From a virus, in the IMG/VR virus record IMGVR_UViG_3300031788_000397, positions 1-29,362 of that record: DNA of 29,362 nucleotides; one strand, 5' to 3'. Under the pieces are notes generated by a model. That model worked only from the letters and a program-made list of their open reading frames with translations, was not told where the DNA came from and searched no databases. Below are positions 1-6,596 of the stretch, one piece after another. Position 1 is the first letter of the stretch, and each line of letters begins with the position of its first letter. A program made the translations under genes and the position numbers.

Positions 1-143
1 GTCAAAGGTGCCTAGAAAGACTAATGCGTATCGCACACAAGTCTTTCATGAGCTATCCCTTCGAACTAGATCCTTGTGAGTGCGGAGAACTATGCTGCAA
101 CATGGGCGAGACATGCTCACCTTGTCACGAAGCTTATAACTAA
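1..143 (+). CDS. Small Cys-rich putative zinc-binding protein, possibly cut by the left edge
   Basis: The reading frame ending at the TAA at 141-143 is open to the left edge. It can start at ATG 24 (39 residues) or belong to a longer protein whose start lies outside the window. Counted from ATG 24, Cys residues fall at 18, 20, 24, 25, 31 and 34, with a CSPCH motif near the C-terminus, which suggests a small zinc ribbon or knuckle. No convincing Shine-Dalgarno precedes ATG 24, which favours a partial gene. The family is not recognised. Its place with other tiny early genes suggests an accessory or host-takeover role, which is only an inference. Confidence 0.5.
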   Translation, partial: QRCLERLMRIAHKSFMSYPFELDPCECGELCCNMGETCSPCHEAYN

Positions 144-189
144 TGGCTGTAGTTGCGGGGAAGCAACCAGTAGCTTAACACGACAGTAC

Positions 190-218
190 TAGACAAGAAG
201 AACTAGAAGAAGTACAAT
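190..218 (+). promoter_or_regulatory. Sigma70-like promoter P1
   Basis: The -35 hexamer TAGACA (190-195, 5 of 6 to consensus) is separated by 17 bp from a -10 TACAAT (213-218, 5 of 6). It lies in the gene-free stretch before the small membrane peptide at 244. The hexamer is preceded by GTAC and the spacer contains GAACTAGA; both features recur in the promoter at 667-695. Confidence 0.6.
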
Positions 219-243
219 AAGAGAGTAAGAAAGAAGGTTTGAC

Positions 244-339
244 ATGAGCAAGCAATTAAGTCTATTAGAGGCAGTACCTTTCTTGGTTGTGACAACCATC
301 ATAATGTACGCATTACACATATGGTTATGGGGTAACTAG
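244..339 (+). CDS. 31-residue single-span membrane peptide
   Basis: A 31-codon frame starts at ATG 244 after a purine-rich Shine-Dalgarno (AAGAAGG). It encodes a short polar N-terminus and then a hydrophobic stretch, about residues 9-29, containing Val, Thr, Ile, Leu and two Trp. This looks like one transmembrane helix with very short tails. It is the first gene after promoter P1 and is followed after two bases by the next gene. Such peptides are common among early phage genes, but no family can be named. Small size is the main reason for doubt. Confidence 0.55.
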   Translation: MSKQLSLLEAVPFLVVTTIIMYALHIWLWGN

Positions 340-341
340 AT

Positions 342-494
342 ATGTTTGAAGTAGTGAAACTAGTAACAGAGTCTCTGCTATCCGGCCGCATAATAGCTTG
401 GGAAGTAAGAACTAGGCGCGGAGAAGTAGTGGGCACATATCAACAGCTAGGTATAGCTAATGCTATAGCGGCTGGAATGAATAGGAGAGTATAA
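342..494 (+). CDS. Hypothetical 50-residue early protein
   Basis: The frame opens at ATG 342, two bases after the previous stop, and ends in TAA one base before the next ATG. The tight packing on both sides supports a real gene. The product is a small basic protein with an amphipathic N-terminus, a central Arg-rich turn (residues 23-27) and an Ala/Ile-rich C-terminal helix. No family, metal site or membrane span is evident. It probably shares the transcript from promoter P1. Confidence 0.55.
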   Translation: MFEVVKLVTESLLSGRIIAWEVRTRRGEVVGTYQQLGIANAIAAGMNRRV

Positions 495-495
495 C

Positions 496-615
496 ATGAG
501 TGAGAGAGATAAGCCACTATACCTAAGATTCATGGCATTAGGTAACAAACATTCAAGTCTGGGAAACTTTGTTAAAGCAAGCTATTGGTATCATATGGCA
601 TACTCAATCAAGTAA
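496..615 (+). CDS. Hypothetical 39-residue early protein
   Basis: ATG 496 follows the preceding stop by one base and is preceded by an AGGAG-like site inside the end of that gene. The product is a 39-residue protein rich in Tyr, Met and Ser with no recognised motif. The intrinsic terminator at 620-640 begins four bases after its stop codon, so this is the last gene of the first small transcription unit. Confidence 0.55.
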   Translation: MSERDKPLYLRFMALGNKHSSLGNFVKASYWYHMAYSIK

Positions 616-619
616 ACAT

Positions 620-640
620 AGCCCCGAAAGGGGCTTTTTT
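620..640 (+). terminator. Rho-independent terminator
   Basis: A six-base-pair stem, AGCCCC (620-625) with GGGGCT (630-635), closes a GAAA tetraloop. It runs directly into a T tract (635-640). The polarity fits termination of the plus-strand unit ending at 615. Confidence 0.9.
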
Positions 641-666
641 CTATACGTTTTTCTTACAAAAGGTAC

Positions 667-695
667 TAGATAAAGAACTAGATTCATGGTATAAT
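667..695 (+). promoter_or_regulatory. Sigma70-like promoter P2 with extended -10
   Basis: A perfect TATAAT (690-695) is preceded by TGG, giving a TGnTATAAT extended -10. The -35 hexamer TAGATA (667-672, 4 of 6) lies 17 bp upstream. It sits between the terminator at 620-640 and the gene starting at 725, so it would drive the replication operon. It shares GTACTAGA and GAACTAGA elements with promoter P1. Confidence 0.75.
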
Positions 696-724
696 GAGTT
701 ATAAACAACAGTAAGGAGAACGAA

Positions 725-901
725 GTGAAACAGGAATGGTGGCATGAAACTAAGAGTGATGTTACATACTGTCTAAAGTGTGGCGGACATATGAATCTGA
801 TGAAAGACGCTACATATATCAAACAGTGTCATAATTGTATGACAAAAAGTATAGTGGACAGAGACGTTAAGTTAGGAACAAGGAACTACGAATGGAAGTA
901 G
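725..901 (+). CDS. Small zinc-ribbon protein
   Basis: A 58-residue frame starts at GTG 725, with AAGGAG a few bases upstream fixing the start. Two CxxC pairs, C16/C19 and C35/C38, give a classic four-cysteine zinc ribbon. The C-terminal third is basic and polar. It is the first gene after promoter P2. Such proteins in phages often bind nucleic acid or host enzymes, but this partner is unknown and no named family is recognised. Confidence 0.7.
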   Translation: MKQEWWHETKSDVTYCLKCGGHMNLMKDATYIKQCHNCMTKSIVDRDVKLGTRNYEWK

Positions 902-939
902 GAAGTAGTATAATGAACAAAGAAGTTAAGGAGAACGAG

Positions 940-1095
940 ATGAGAGTTTCAGAGACACTAGAGAGACTAAGTGAGCCAAGTAACTTTACTTCATACAATA
1001 CTTCAGTATTAAGACTTTATGAAGTATGTGATGTTGAAGGATTCGAGTTAAGCGATTTCCTCTTCCTTCTTTGGAAGGAGACATTAAATGTCTAG
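940..1095 (+). CDS. Hypothetical 51-residue protein
   Basis: I chose ATG 940 because AAGGAG lies six bases upstream (928-933). In-frame ATGs at 892 and 913 lack a good ribosome site, and 892 overlaps the upstream gene. The product is acidic, with a Leu/Phe-rich C-terminal segment around residues 36-45. It overlaps the next start by eight bases, a coupling arrangement. No family is recognised. Confidence 0.6.
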   Translation: MRVSETLERLSEPSNFTSYNTSVLRLYEVCDVEGFELSDFLFLLWKETLNV

Positions 1096-1261
1096 AGCAA
1101 CAGGATCTGAAGTAGCACGCGAAGCTATGGTTCAATACTATGTCGATGCGTTCATAGATACAATGGACACTGACGAAATGTATAACCAAGAGTTACGCGA
1201 AGAGATTAGGAAATTGATTCGCGAAGTAACCATTGAATTCAAAGGAGAAGAAATTAAATGA
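1088..1261 (+). CDS. Hypothetical acidic helical protein, 57 residues
   Basis: ATG 1088 has an AAGGAG site eight bases upstream, within the previous gene's end. The product is highly charged and predicted helical, with Glu/Arg/Lys-rich heptad-like spacing at residues 34-57. The stop TGA overlaps the following ATG as ATGA (1258-1261), indicating translational coupling. No function is recognised. Confidence 0.65.
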   Translation: MSRATGSEVAREAMVQYYVDAFIDTMDTDEMYNQELREEIRKLIREVTIEFKGEEIK

Positions 1262-1563
1262 AACTAATTAAGATTTACTGCGGCAGGAATACTAAAGCAG
1301 GTACTTTTGTTTCAATGAAGAGTATTAGCGAATTCATTAAATCAGAAGTAGCTACTCAATACGAAGGGTTTACTGTATACCATACCCTGGGGTATTGGCA
1401 GGGAAAGGAAGAGATATCCTTTGTTATTGAGATAATCACGGAACCGGGTCCCTTGTCTCATCATGTAGACTTCAGACCTCAACAGATAGCTAATGCTTAT
1501 AAAAGGAATTTTGATCAAGAGGCAGTCCTAGTTACTATTCAGGAAATTGAGATATTAGAGTGA
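1258..1563 (+). CDS. Hypothetical 101-residue protein upstream of the primase-helicase
   Basis: The gene starts in an ATGA overlap with its predecessor and ends in a GTGA overlap with the primase-helicase, so it is embedded in a coupled operon. It encodes an alternating strand-helix protein (residues 1-8, 37-45 and 53-61 look like beta strands), compatible with a small alpha/beta fold. No catalytic motif is visible. Its position suggests an accessory role in replication, by context only. Confidence 0.7.
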   Translation: MKLIKIYCGRNTKAGTFVSMKSISEFIKSEVATQYEGFTVYHTLGYWQGKEEISFVIEIITEPGPLSHHVDFRPQQIANAYKRNFDQEAVLVTIQEIEILE

Positions 1564-3191
1564 TACCAAAAGGCAGTTATATCTTTCCTCTTAAACCTGG
1601 TACTAAGGAGCCCTCCATTAGTGGGGGGCATCTTAGTGCTATCTTGGCTCCAGAAGAAGGTAGACCAAGAGGGAACTATGGCATACGTCTCGATGGGCAG
1701 TACATAGTCGTAGACATAGACTGTGAGCACCCAGATAGGGAATCCTTTGAAGCATCCCTGCCTCCCACCTGGGCCCAAAGAACGGCCAACAGAGAGGCCA
1801 GGGCTATTCACTACTTGTATACTGTCCCACCTGGCTACATAGGTTCAGGTAAGAGAGTATGGCTAGGTAATGATGGTAAGAGGTTCGCAGATATCAAGGC
1901 CAAGGGATACATAGTGGGCCCTGGATCTGTGGTAAACAGTAACGAGTATACACAGGCTACAGATAGTGAACCTATGCCTGCCCCAGAATGGCTATTAGAC
2001 TTTTGTCGATCTATACCATCGGAGGATCAAAATATAGTTTCAACACAATATGATGGAATTCCTAACGGAGATCATGATTCATTTTTGTCTACTCTTACCT
2101 ATTGGGCTTCTCATAGGTGGGGCCTATCCGAAGAGGCAAACAAGGTACTCCTTCGTGAAGGGCCCTTGGCTGTCCTACAGGGCACAGACCCCACTCACCC
2201 CTATCTTGAGACGGACATTGATCGTATAGCCCGTAGCGGGGCCTCTAAAGGCCAAGAAAGGCCATTAGAGCTGATTGAGGAATCCTGGATAACTGCCAAC
2301 CAATTGCCGGAGGATCAACCTATCACTAGGTGGCACCTGTATAACTTCATTCCCCAGCATGAATTAGTGCTTCAGTACGGCACAGGAGGCATAGGCAAGA
2401 GTACCTGGGTAGCCTGGTTAGTAGGACAAGTGCTAAAGAAGGGTTTAAGGGTAGGTTTCTGTGCTAGTGAGGAACCTTTTGTAAGGTTCGCAAACAGAGT
2501 CAGATTAGGGATGGTTAACTTTGAAGATAAGCTTTTTGACAACCTGTACGACATAGGAAACACTTGGAAGTTTCCAAGAGACGAAGAAAAACTCAAATCC
2601 GATCTAGAAACATGCCCACTCGATTTTATCTACTTCGATTCAATCTACGATCAATTTGATCATGGACAGAAAGGTATGAGCAGTCTTGCCGAAAAAGCCA
2701 GACCTTGCCTTACTCCCCTGATTCACATTGCTCAAGAAATGAAGGTCACCATATTGGGCACCTTCCATGAGAACAAGTCTGGAGACTTCAATGGACCCAA
2801 AGATATGGAGAACATACCTAGAGTCATGTTACACGCCACTAGCAAGGACGACAGACTGAAGCTCCAAGTCAAGAAGACTAACTTCACTAAGCCTGAATAT
2901 GGAATACAGGTTATAGGTTCATACATTCTAGAAACTAGCCGTAGTGGCAAACCAGTACTAGAAGAGAATGAAGAAGGTGAGATTGTCCAGAAGAATATCT
3001 ATGTAGTTACAGGTTATGAAAAGGTTAGTAAGACTGAAGAAACTGAATATGAACTACCCCCAGAGAAAATTGACAGAAATGAAAAGGTATTAGAGTTGAT
3101 TGATAAAGGGGTTTCTATACGAGATATTGAAAAAGAACTAGGAGTACCAAGATCTACGGTTTCTGATATTAAGAACAAGTTTAGAAACTGA
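1560..3191 (+). CDS. Prim-pol primase / RepA-like helicase fusion with C-terminal HTH
   Basis: This 543-residue protein starts at GTG 1560, overlapping the upstream stop. The N-terminal half carries archaeo-eukaryotic primase (prim-pol) hallmarks: a hydrophobic strand ending in DID (52-54), H84 and D111 in a GYIVGPGS context. The second half is a RepA/AAA_25-type RecA-fold helicase with Walker A GTGGIGKST (274-282) and a Walker B strand ending in D360. The last 35 residues (about 507-543) form a helix-turn-helix with an SIRDIEKELGVPRSTVSDI core. The predicted role is to unwind the template and prime phage DNA synthesis. The fused HTH could direct it to specific DNA, perhaps the hairpin directly downstream; that is inference. 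Confidence 0.9.
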   Translation: MIPKGSYIFPLKPGTKEPSISGGHLSAILAPEEGRPRGNYGIRLDGQYIVVDIDCEHPDRESFEASLPPTWAQRTANREARAIHYLYTVPPGYIGSGKRVWLGNDGKRFADIKAKGYIVGPGSVVNSNEYTQATDSEPMPAPEWLLDFCRSIPSEDQNIVSTQYDGIPNGDHDSFLSTLTYWASHRWGLSEEANKVLLREGPLAVLQGTDPTHPYLETDIDRIARSGASKGQERPLELIEESWITANQLPEDQPITRWHLYNFIPQHELVLQYGTGGIGKSTWVAWLVGQVLKKGLRVGFCASEEPFVRFANRVRLGMVNFEDKLFDNLYDIGNTWKFPRDEEKLKSDLETCPLDFIYFDSIYDQFDHGQKGMSSLAEKARPCLTPLIHIAQEMKVTILGTFHENKSGDFNGPKDMENIPRVMLHATSKDDRLKLQVKKTNFTKPEYGIQVIGSYILETSRSGKPVLEENEEGEIVQKNIYVVTGYEKVSKTEETEYELPPEKIDRNEKVLELIDKGVSIRDIEKELGVPRSTVSDIKNKFRN

Positions 3192-3205
3192 CCGAAAGTA
3201 TATTT

Positions 3206-3239
3206 ATATAGGGGGTCCGGTCGCCGGACACCCCTATAT
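3206..3239 (+). repeat. Strong inverted repeat (hairpin) after the primase gene
   Basis: The left arm, AT-rich ATATA plus GGGGG plus TCCGG, pairs with CCGGA, C, CCCC and TATAT. This gives about 15 paired bases around a three-base loop (TCG) with one bulged A. It lies in the only intergenic gap over 100 nt inside the replication arm. No T tract follows, so it is not a standard intrinsic terminator. Candidates are an attenuator, an mRNA processing or stability element, or an origin-associated palindrome near the primase gene. Confidence 0.75.
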
Positions 3240-3245
3240 CTTCCT

Positions 3246-3251
3246 TATAAT
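3246..3251 (+). promoter_or_regulatory. Isolated TATAAT, possible weak promoter
   Basis: A perfect -10 hexamer lies seven bases after the hairpin and upstream of the helicase region. No -35 resembling TTGACA is found at 16-18 bp spacing, because that place is occupied by the hairpin arm. It may be fortuitous or need an activator. Confidence 0.25.
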
Positions 3252-3265
3252 GGAGTTTGAGATGA

Positions 3266-3514
3266 GTAGAGCGTAGAATCATACTACCTCCCGCAGTCAT
3301 GGCACTCTATAGAAAGTTGGCGAAGGAATGGATAGCGGAGATCAACGGTCAAACTATCAACGGGACCCACTGTTTGACAAGATTTTTAAGGTTTCAGCAG
3401 ATTACATCCGGTTTCATTGGGATAGAGGGAACGAATGGTGTAAAAGGGATAGAGAATGTGCATACTGCAAAAGTAGAGGCAGTTTGCGAGGACCTGGAGG
3501 CCCTCCATGAGTAG
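3266..3514 (+). pseudogene. Fragment of a second SNF2-like helicase
   Basis: The frame aligns residue by residue with about residues 231-310 of the intact helicase that follows. It shares an LP....LY..L.K.W segment and a QQ(I/L)TSGFI core, then an (H)(T/S)AK segment. The similarity begins near codon 3266, upstream of the first in-frame ATG (3299), and no Shine-Dalgarno serves either point. Helicase motifs I-III and IV-VI are missing. It ends in TAG 3512-3514, overlapping the intact helicase start. The two DNA sequences have diverged, so this is not a recent tandem copy. It is most likely a remnant of another helicase left by recombination. A 71-residue product from ATG 3299 cannot be excluded. 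Confidence 0.7.
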
Positions 3515-4901
3515 CTTACCGCCACTGTGGCCCCATCAGGAGAAGGAGAGGGCCAACCACGGCAAGGACAAGCTTATGCTCCTCTGGTCCCCGCGACTAG
3601 GGAAGTCGAGAGCAGCTATAGATTGGCTCCAGAACGCTTGTAAGGGGTCACCACGCGTTCTTATCACTGCTCCCCTAGTTGTGTGCCCTCAATGGATGGA
3701 CATGCTCCTAGAGGCAGGACTGGAGCCTTACGCTGGGTATGGTATACCTACAACCAAGATAGCCACTGCCCTTAACTGGAAACATGTCCAACTAGTAGTG
3801 ATGAACGACGACAAGCTTGGGGCCTTGGAAGAGGCTCTGCTAAAGTGGGGACCGAACGTATACATTGGGGATGAGTCCCATAGGTTCCGGACACCGTCTT
3901 CAGACAGAGGCAGGGCTATGAGGAAAATAGCCTGGCAAGCACAGTACGTTCGCTTACTAACAGGGACTCCTACCCCAAACAACATCGGCAACCTCTGGGG
4001 ACAGATGACAGCCATAGACAAGAACCTATGGGGCAGTTCCTTTACAAAGTTTGCAAACAAGTATCTGATTCGCGATTCTATGTTCCCCTCTAAGATTTTA
4101 GGAGTACTACATGCTGAAGAACTAAGAGAGATGGTGGCAACTTCCTCAAGTGTCGTTAACCGAAGTGATGTATTTGGACCGGACCAATGGCAAACTGTGG
4201 TTCGTGAAGTCACTCTTCCTACTAGGGCACAGAAACTGTATAAAGACCTTGTAAAGGACTGGGTGGTGGAGGATGCTCTAGGCAAGAGTGAAGTCATCGA
4301 CGTTACTCATACTCTGAAGCGCATGACTAGGCTCCAACAGCTTACCTCTGGGTTTATAGTGGATGAAGAGGGTAACCAGCACCAGGTTCACAGTGCTAAA
4401 ACTGATCTCGTGATGAACGATTTAGAGGAGATCGTAGACTCTGGTGAGAAGGTAGTAGTCTTCCATAAGTTTACTGCTGAAGGGAACGAACTCTATGAAC
4501 GATCAGTACGACAGTTCGGAGTGGGACGAGTTCATCGCATCGCAGGAGATATATCCGGTAACAAACGACAGCTTTCTATTGACGCTTTCAATAAGAGCTC
4601 AGAAGCAAGTGTATTCATTGTTCAGACGCAAGCGGGGGGCATCGGCATTAGCCTCGCTACGGCCCTACACGTATTTTTCGTTTCTCAGAGCTTTAGTTAT
4701 GACATTGAACAACAGGCACGGGACCGCGTATACGCTCCCGGATGTGGAAGATGTGTTACATACTATAGGGTTAAGGGATCAATTGATAGCTACGTTGGGT
4801 CAGTCTTAGACCAGAAGGAGAATGTGCAGACAGCAGTCACAACCTCGACAATACACGAGATAGCATTCGATGAAGTAAAGCCAGAACGGGGAATGATATG
4901 A
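3507..4901 (+). CDS. SNF2/SF2-family DNA helicase
   Basis: A 464-residue superfamily 2 helicase, ATP-dependent and DNA-acting. Visible motifs in order are motif I SPRLGKS (28-34, a variant Walker A), Ia around 51-62, motif II DESH (122-125), motif III LTGTPTPN (151-158), motif IV region VVVFHKF (316-322), motif V TQAGGIGISL (374-383) and motif VI QQARDRVYAPG (402-412), as in SNF2-like phage helicases. It is short for the group, with no accessory domains. The start overlaps the upstream helicase fragment and the end overlaps the next gene as ATGA. It probably assists fork progression or recombination with the primase-helicase. Confidence 0.9.
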   Translation: MSSLPPLWPHQEKERANHGKDKLMLLWSPRLGKSRAAIDWLQNACKGSPRVLITAPLVVCPQWMDMLLEAGLEPYAGYGIPTTKIATALNWKHVQLVVMNDDKLGALEEALLKWGPNVYIGDESHRFRTPSSDRGRAMRKIAWQAQYVRLLTGTPTPNNIGNLWGQMTAIDKNLWGSSFTKFANKYLIRDSMFPSKILGVLHAEELREMVATSSSVVNRSDVFGPDQWQTVVREVTLPTRAQKLYKDLVKDWVVEDALGKSEVIDVTHTLKRMTRLQQLTSGFIVDEEGNQHQVHSAKTDLVMNDLEEIVDSGEKVVVFHKFTAEGNELYERSVRQFGVGRVHRIAGDISGNKRQLSIDAFNKSSEASVFIVQTQAGGIGISLATALHVFFVSQSFSYDIEQQARDRVYAPGCGRCVTYYRVKGSIDSYVGSVLDQKENVQTAVTTSTIHEIAFDEVKPERGMI

Positions 4902-5080
4902 CTAACGAAGAATTTAACAAAGAAGTACAAGAGGAGGTTAAAAGATTGATTGAACAAGCAGACGATGAACTAGCTTTAAAAGACTTTATTGAGAAGCATG
5001 GTAGACCGCCTAACACCAACGACTTCTTTGATAGACAAACCGCCATGCTCAATAATATCTTTAAGAAAAGAATAATATGA
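4898..5080 (+). CDS. Hypothetical 60-residue acidic protein
   Basis: ATG 4898 overlaps the helicase stop (ATGA), and the end overlaps the next start (ATGA at 5077), so the gene is coupled on both sides. The product is charged and helical, rich in Glu, Lys and Asp, with a GRPPNTNDFFDRQ turn at about 36-48. No family or catalytic motif is recognised. Confidence 0.7.
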   Translation: MTNEEFNKEVQEEVKRLIEQADDELALKDFIEKHGRPPNTNDFFDRQTAMLNNIFKKRII

Positions 5081-5577
5081 TTATTGAAGGGAAAGAAGGA
5101 GAACCCCTAGTTGTTTTATCCAAACTCAGTGGAGAAGACTACATAAGCGAGCATCTCTTGGCAGGAAAGGACGGAGATTTAATCAAGGTACTTCTTAAAG
5201 ATGCAGGACTAGATTATACAAATTTCTCCTTTGCTAATTGCGAATCAATTTATTTAAGAGGTCTTATTAATGATGCTCGTCCTGCTTGCATTATTGCAAT
5301 GGGGAATGAAGCAATGAAAGAACTCACTAAAAAATCAGGTATGAAGAACCATAGGGGCAAGATTCTAAACCTTCATCCCTCCTTCAATTACTTGTGTTCT
5401 GTGTATCCTACATACTCAGTCGAAGATCTAAAGAATGTACCTACCTTCCGAAAGACTATAATCGCAGACTTACGCAACACCCAACAGGGTGAACCTGAAA
5501 CTGTCGAGTTTGAGTATTGGAGCAATGATGGGGAAGAGTTACTTATCGGACAACCTAAACTGGGGTCCCAAGTCTAG
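5077..5577 (+). CDS. Uracil-DNA glycosylase-fold protein, active site altered
   Basis: The 166-residue protein follows the layout of family 4/5 UDG-like phage proteins. It has an N-terminal LVVLSKLSGEDY segment in place of the usual GxAPGxxED, then a GKDGDLIKVLLKDAGL segment matching the G..G.LLD.LL...G helix. A strand-helix ACIIAMGNEAM (74-84), an RG turn and a C-terminal VYPTYSVEDL where functional enzymes have PTYHPS follow. The catalytic His and the water-activating acidic residue seem to be replaced. It could be a uracil-binding or structural relative, like the UDG domains of SPO1-type phage polymerases, rather than an active repair enzyme. It overlaps phoH by about 50 nt. Confidence 0.6.
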   Translation: MIIEGKEGEPLVVLSKLSGEDYISEHLLAGKDGDLIKVLLKDAGLDYTNFSFANCESIYLRGLINDARPACIIAMGNEAMKELTKKSGMKNHRGKILNLHPSFNYLCSVYPTYSVEDLKNVPTFRKTIIADLRNTQQGEPETVEFEYWSNDGEELLIGQPKLGSQV

Positions 5578-6190
5578 AAACCAGTTAAGCATGAGGGATA
5601 CGATACGGAAAAAGCGTATTAATTTAGCGACAGGACCGGCAGGGACTGGCAAGACTTTCGTTGCGGTATGCGTAGCGTTTGAAGAACTGTTGAGTGGGAG
5701 AGTAAATGGAATCGTTGTTAGCCGTCCTTTGGTACCTGCTGGTTCTAGCTTTGGGTTTCTTCCCGGTACTCTTGCTGAGAAAGTAAACCCATTCATGGAG
5801 CCTATATGGGACACTATCATTGACCTCAACCTACCCAGTATGCAACGTCTCTTGGATGGAGAGGACAGCCCAGTTGAGGTTGTGCCCTTAGAGCTTATGA
5901 GAGGCCGTACCTTCACAGAGAAGTTCATCATTGTTGATGAGGCACAGAACGCGACTCCTAAGCAAGTCGAGATGGCCATGACAAGGCTAGGAAGAGACAG
6001 CCGCATGGTTCTGTGCGGAGATGTGAGCCAGAGTGACATGAGGACTACATCAGGACTGGCCGTGGCCTTAAACCTGTTTAGTTTGGAAGACGAGTTCGGG
6101 ATTGTTCAGTTTGGACTAGATGATATACAGCGCGAAGGTATCACTCGAACGGTGATCGAAAGATTTCATCACTATTTTAATAGGAGCTAA
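5528..6190 (+). CDS. phoH: PhoH-like ATPase
   Basis: Canonical PhoH signatures are present. GPKSRNQ (13-19) opens the domain, followed by Walker A GPAGTGKT (36-43), a SRPLVPAGSSFGFLPGT segment (65-81), Walker B FIIVDEAQNAT (133-143) and GDVSQSDM. Phage PhoH proteins are predicted RNA/DNA-dependent ATPases or helicases of unclear role. I chose ATG 5528 because GGAG lies five bases upstream and the conserved domain starts 12 residues later. GTG 5489, ATG 5525 and ATG 5591 are alternatives, and 5591 would remove conserved residues. The 5' end overlaps the UDG-like gene. Confidence 0.9.
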   Translation: MGKSYLSDNLNWGPKSRNQLSMRDTIRKKRINLATGPAGTGKTFVAVCVAFEELLSGRVNGIVVSRPLVPAGSSFGFLPGTLAEKVNPFMEPIWDTIIDLNLPSMQRLLDGEDSPVEVVPLELMRGRTFTEKFIIVDEAQNATPKQVEMAMTRLGRDSRMVLCGDVSQSDMRTTSGLAVALNLFSLEDEFGIVQFGLDDIQREGITRTVIERFHHYFNRS

Positions 6191-6191
6191 C

Positions 6192-6401
6192 ATGCAGAGA
6201 GATCGTAGGGAATACTACATACAGCACAAGGAGAAGATGAAAGCCCAAGCTAAGGTATGGAAAGCTGCTCTAAGAGAGAGAGATAAGATAATGAGGGACG
6301 ATGAAGAGTATAAGATGACCGATGAAGAGAGGGCCTTGTTCAACAAAAGACTAGATGAATTTTTTAAAGTGCAGGCAGTTTATACTATGGAGGGAACTTA
6401 A
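6192..6401 (+). CDS. Hypothetical coiled-coil protein, 69 residues
   Basis: ATG 6192 follows a good AGGAG site inside the end of phoH. Almost the whole protein (residues 3-60) is highly charged, Lys/Arg/Glu/Asp-rich and predicted to be one long helix or coiled coil. It is followed immediately by the next ATG. No family is recognised. Confidence 0.7.
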   Translation: MQRDRREYYIQHKEKMKAQAKVWKAALRERDKIMRDDEEYKMTDEERALFNKRLDEFFKVQAVYTMEGT

Positions 6402-6596
6402 ATGCAGTATTCTCAATTTAAGAGGTGTGAGTGCTCCCACACCAGAGCTACTCACAATTATACAAACCCGAATACTAACAACGGTAACCCAGGAGGGTAC
6501 AAGCATTGCAGGGGTAGTAACTGTGAGTGCAAAGAATACACAATAGCAGCAAAACAACCGAAGGAAGCAGAACATGCAAAGTATTCGCGTAGGTGA
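6402..6596 (+). CDS. Small Cys/His zinc-binding protein
   Basis: ATG 6402 abuts the preceding stop and has a GGAGGG site upstream. The 64-residue protein carries C9, C11, H13, H18, H35, C36, C41 and C43, arranged as CxCxH ... H ... HC ... CxC. This matches a widespread type of small phage zinc-binding protein. The C-terminal third is basic and polar. Function is unknown; nucleic acid or protein binding is a guess. Confidence 0.7.
   Translation: MQYSQFKRCECSHTRATHNYTNPNTNNGNPGGYKHCRGSNCECKEYTIAAKQPKEAEHAKYSRR

Noticed and set aside
143-178. 11-codon frame after the first Cys-rich gene
   Set aside because: It overlaps the stop as TAATG but is too short to support.
986-1189. 67-residue minus-strand frame in the early region
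   Set aside because: Antisense to two coupled plus-strand genes with Shine-Dalgarno sites.
3728-4297. 189-residue minus-strand frame opposite the helicase
   Set aside because: Antisense shadow of a conserved gene; composition is Ser/Leu/Arg-rich without motifs.
4495-4809. 104-residue plus-strand frame inside the helicase gene
   Set aside because: It lies wholly within helicase motifs IV-VI in another frame and shows no family features.
5539-6039. 166-residue minus-strand frame opposite phoH
   Set aside because: Shadow of the conserved PhoH core.
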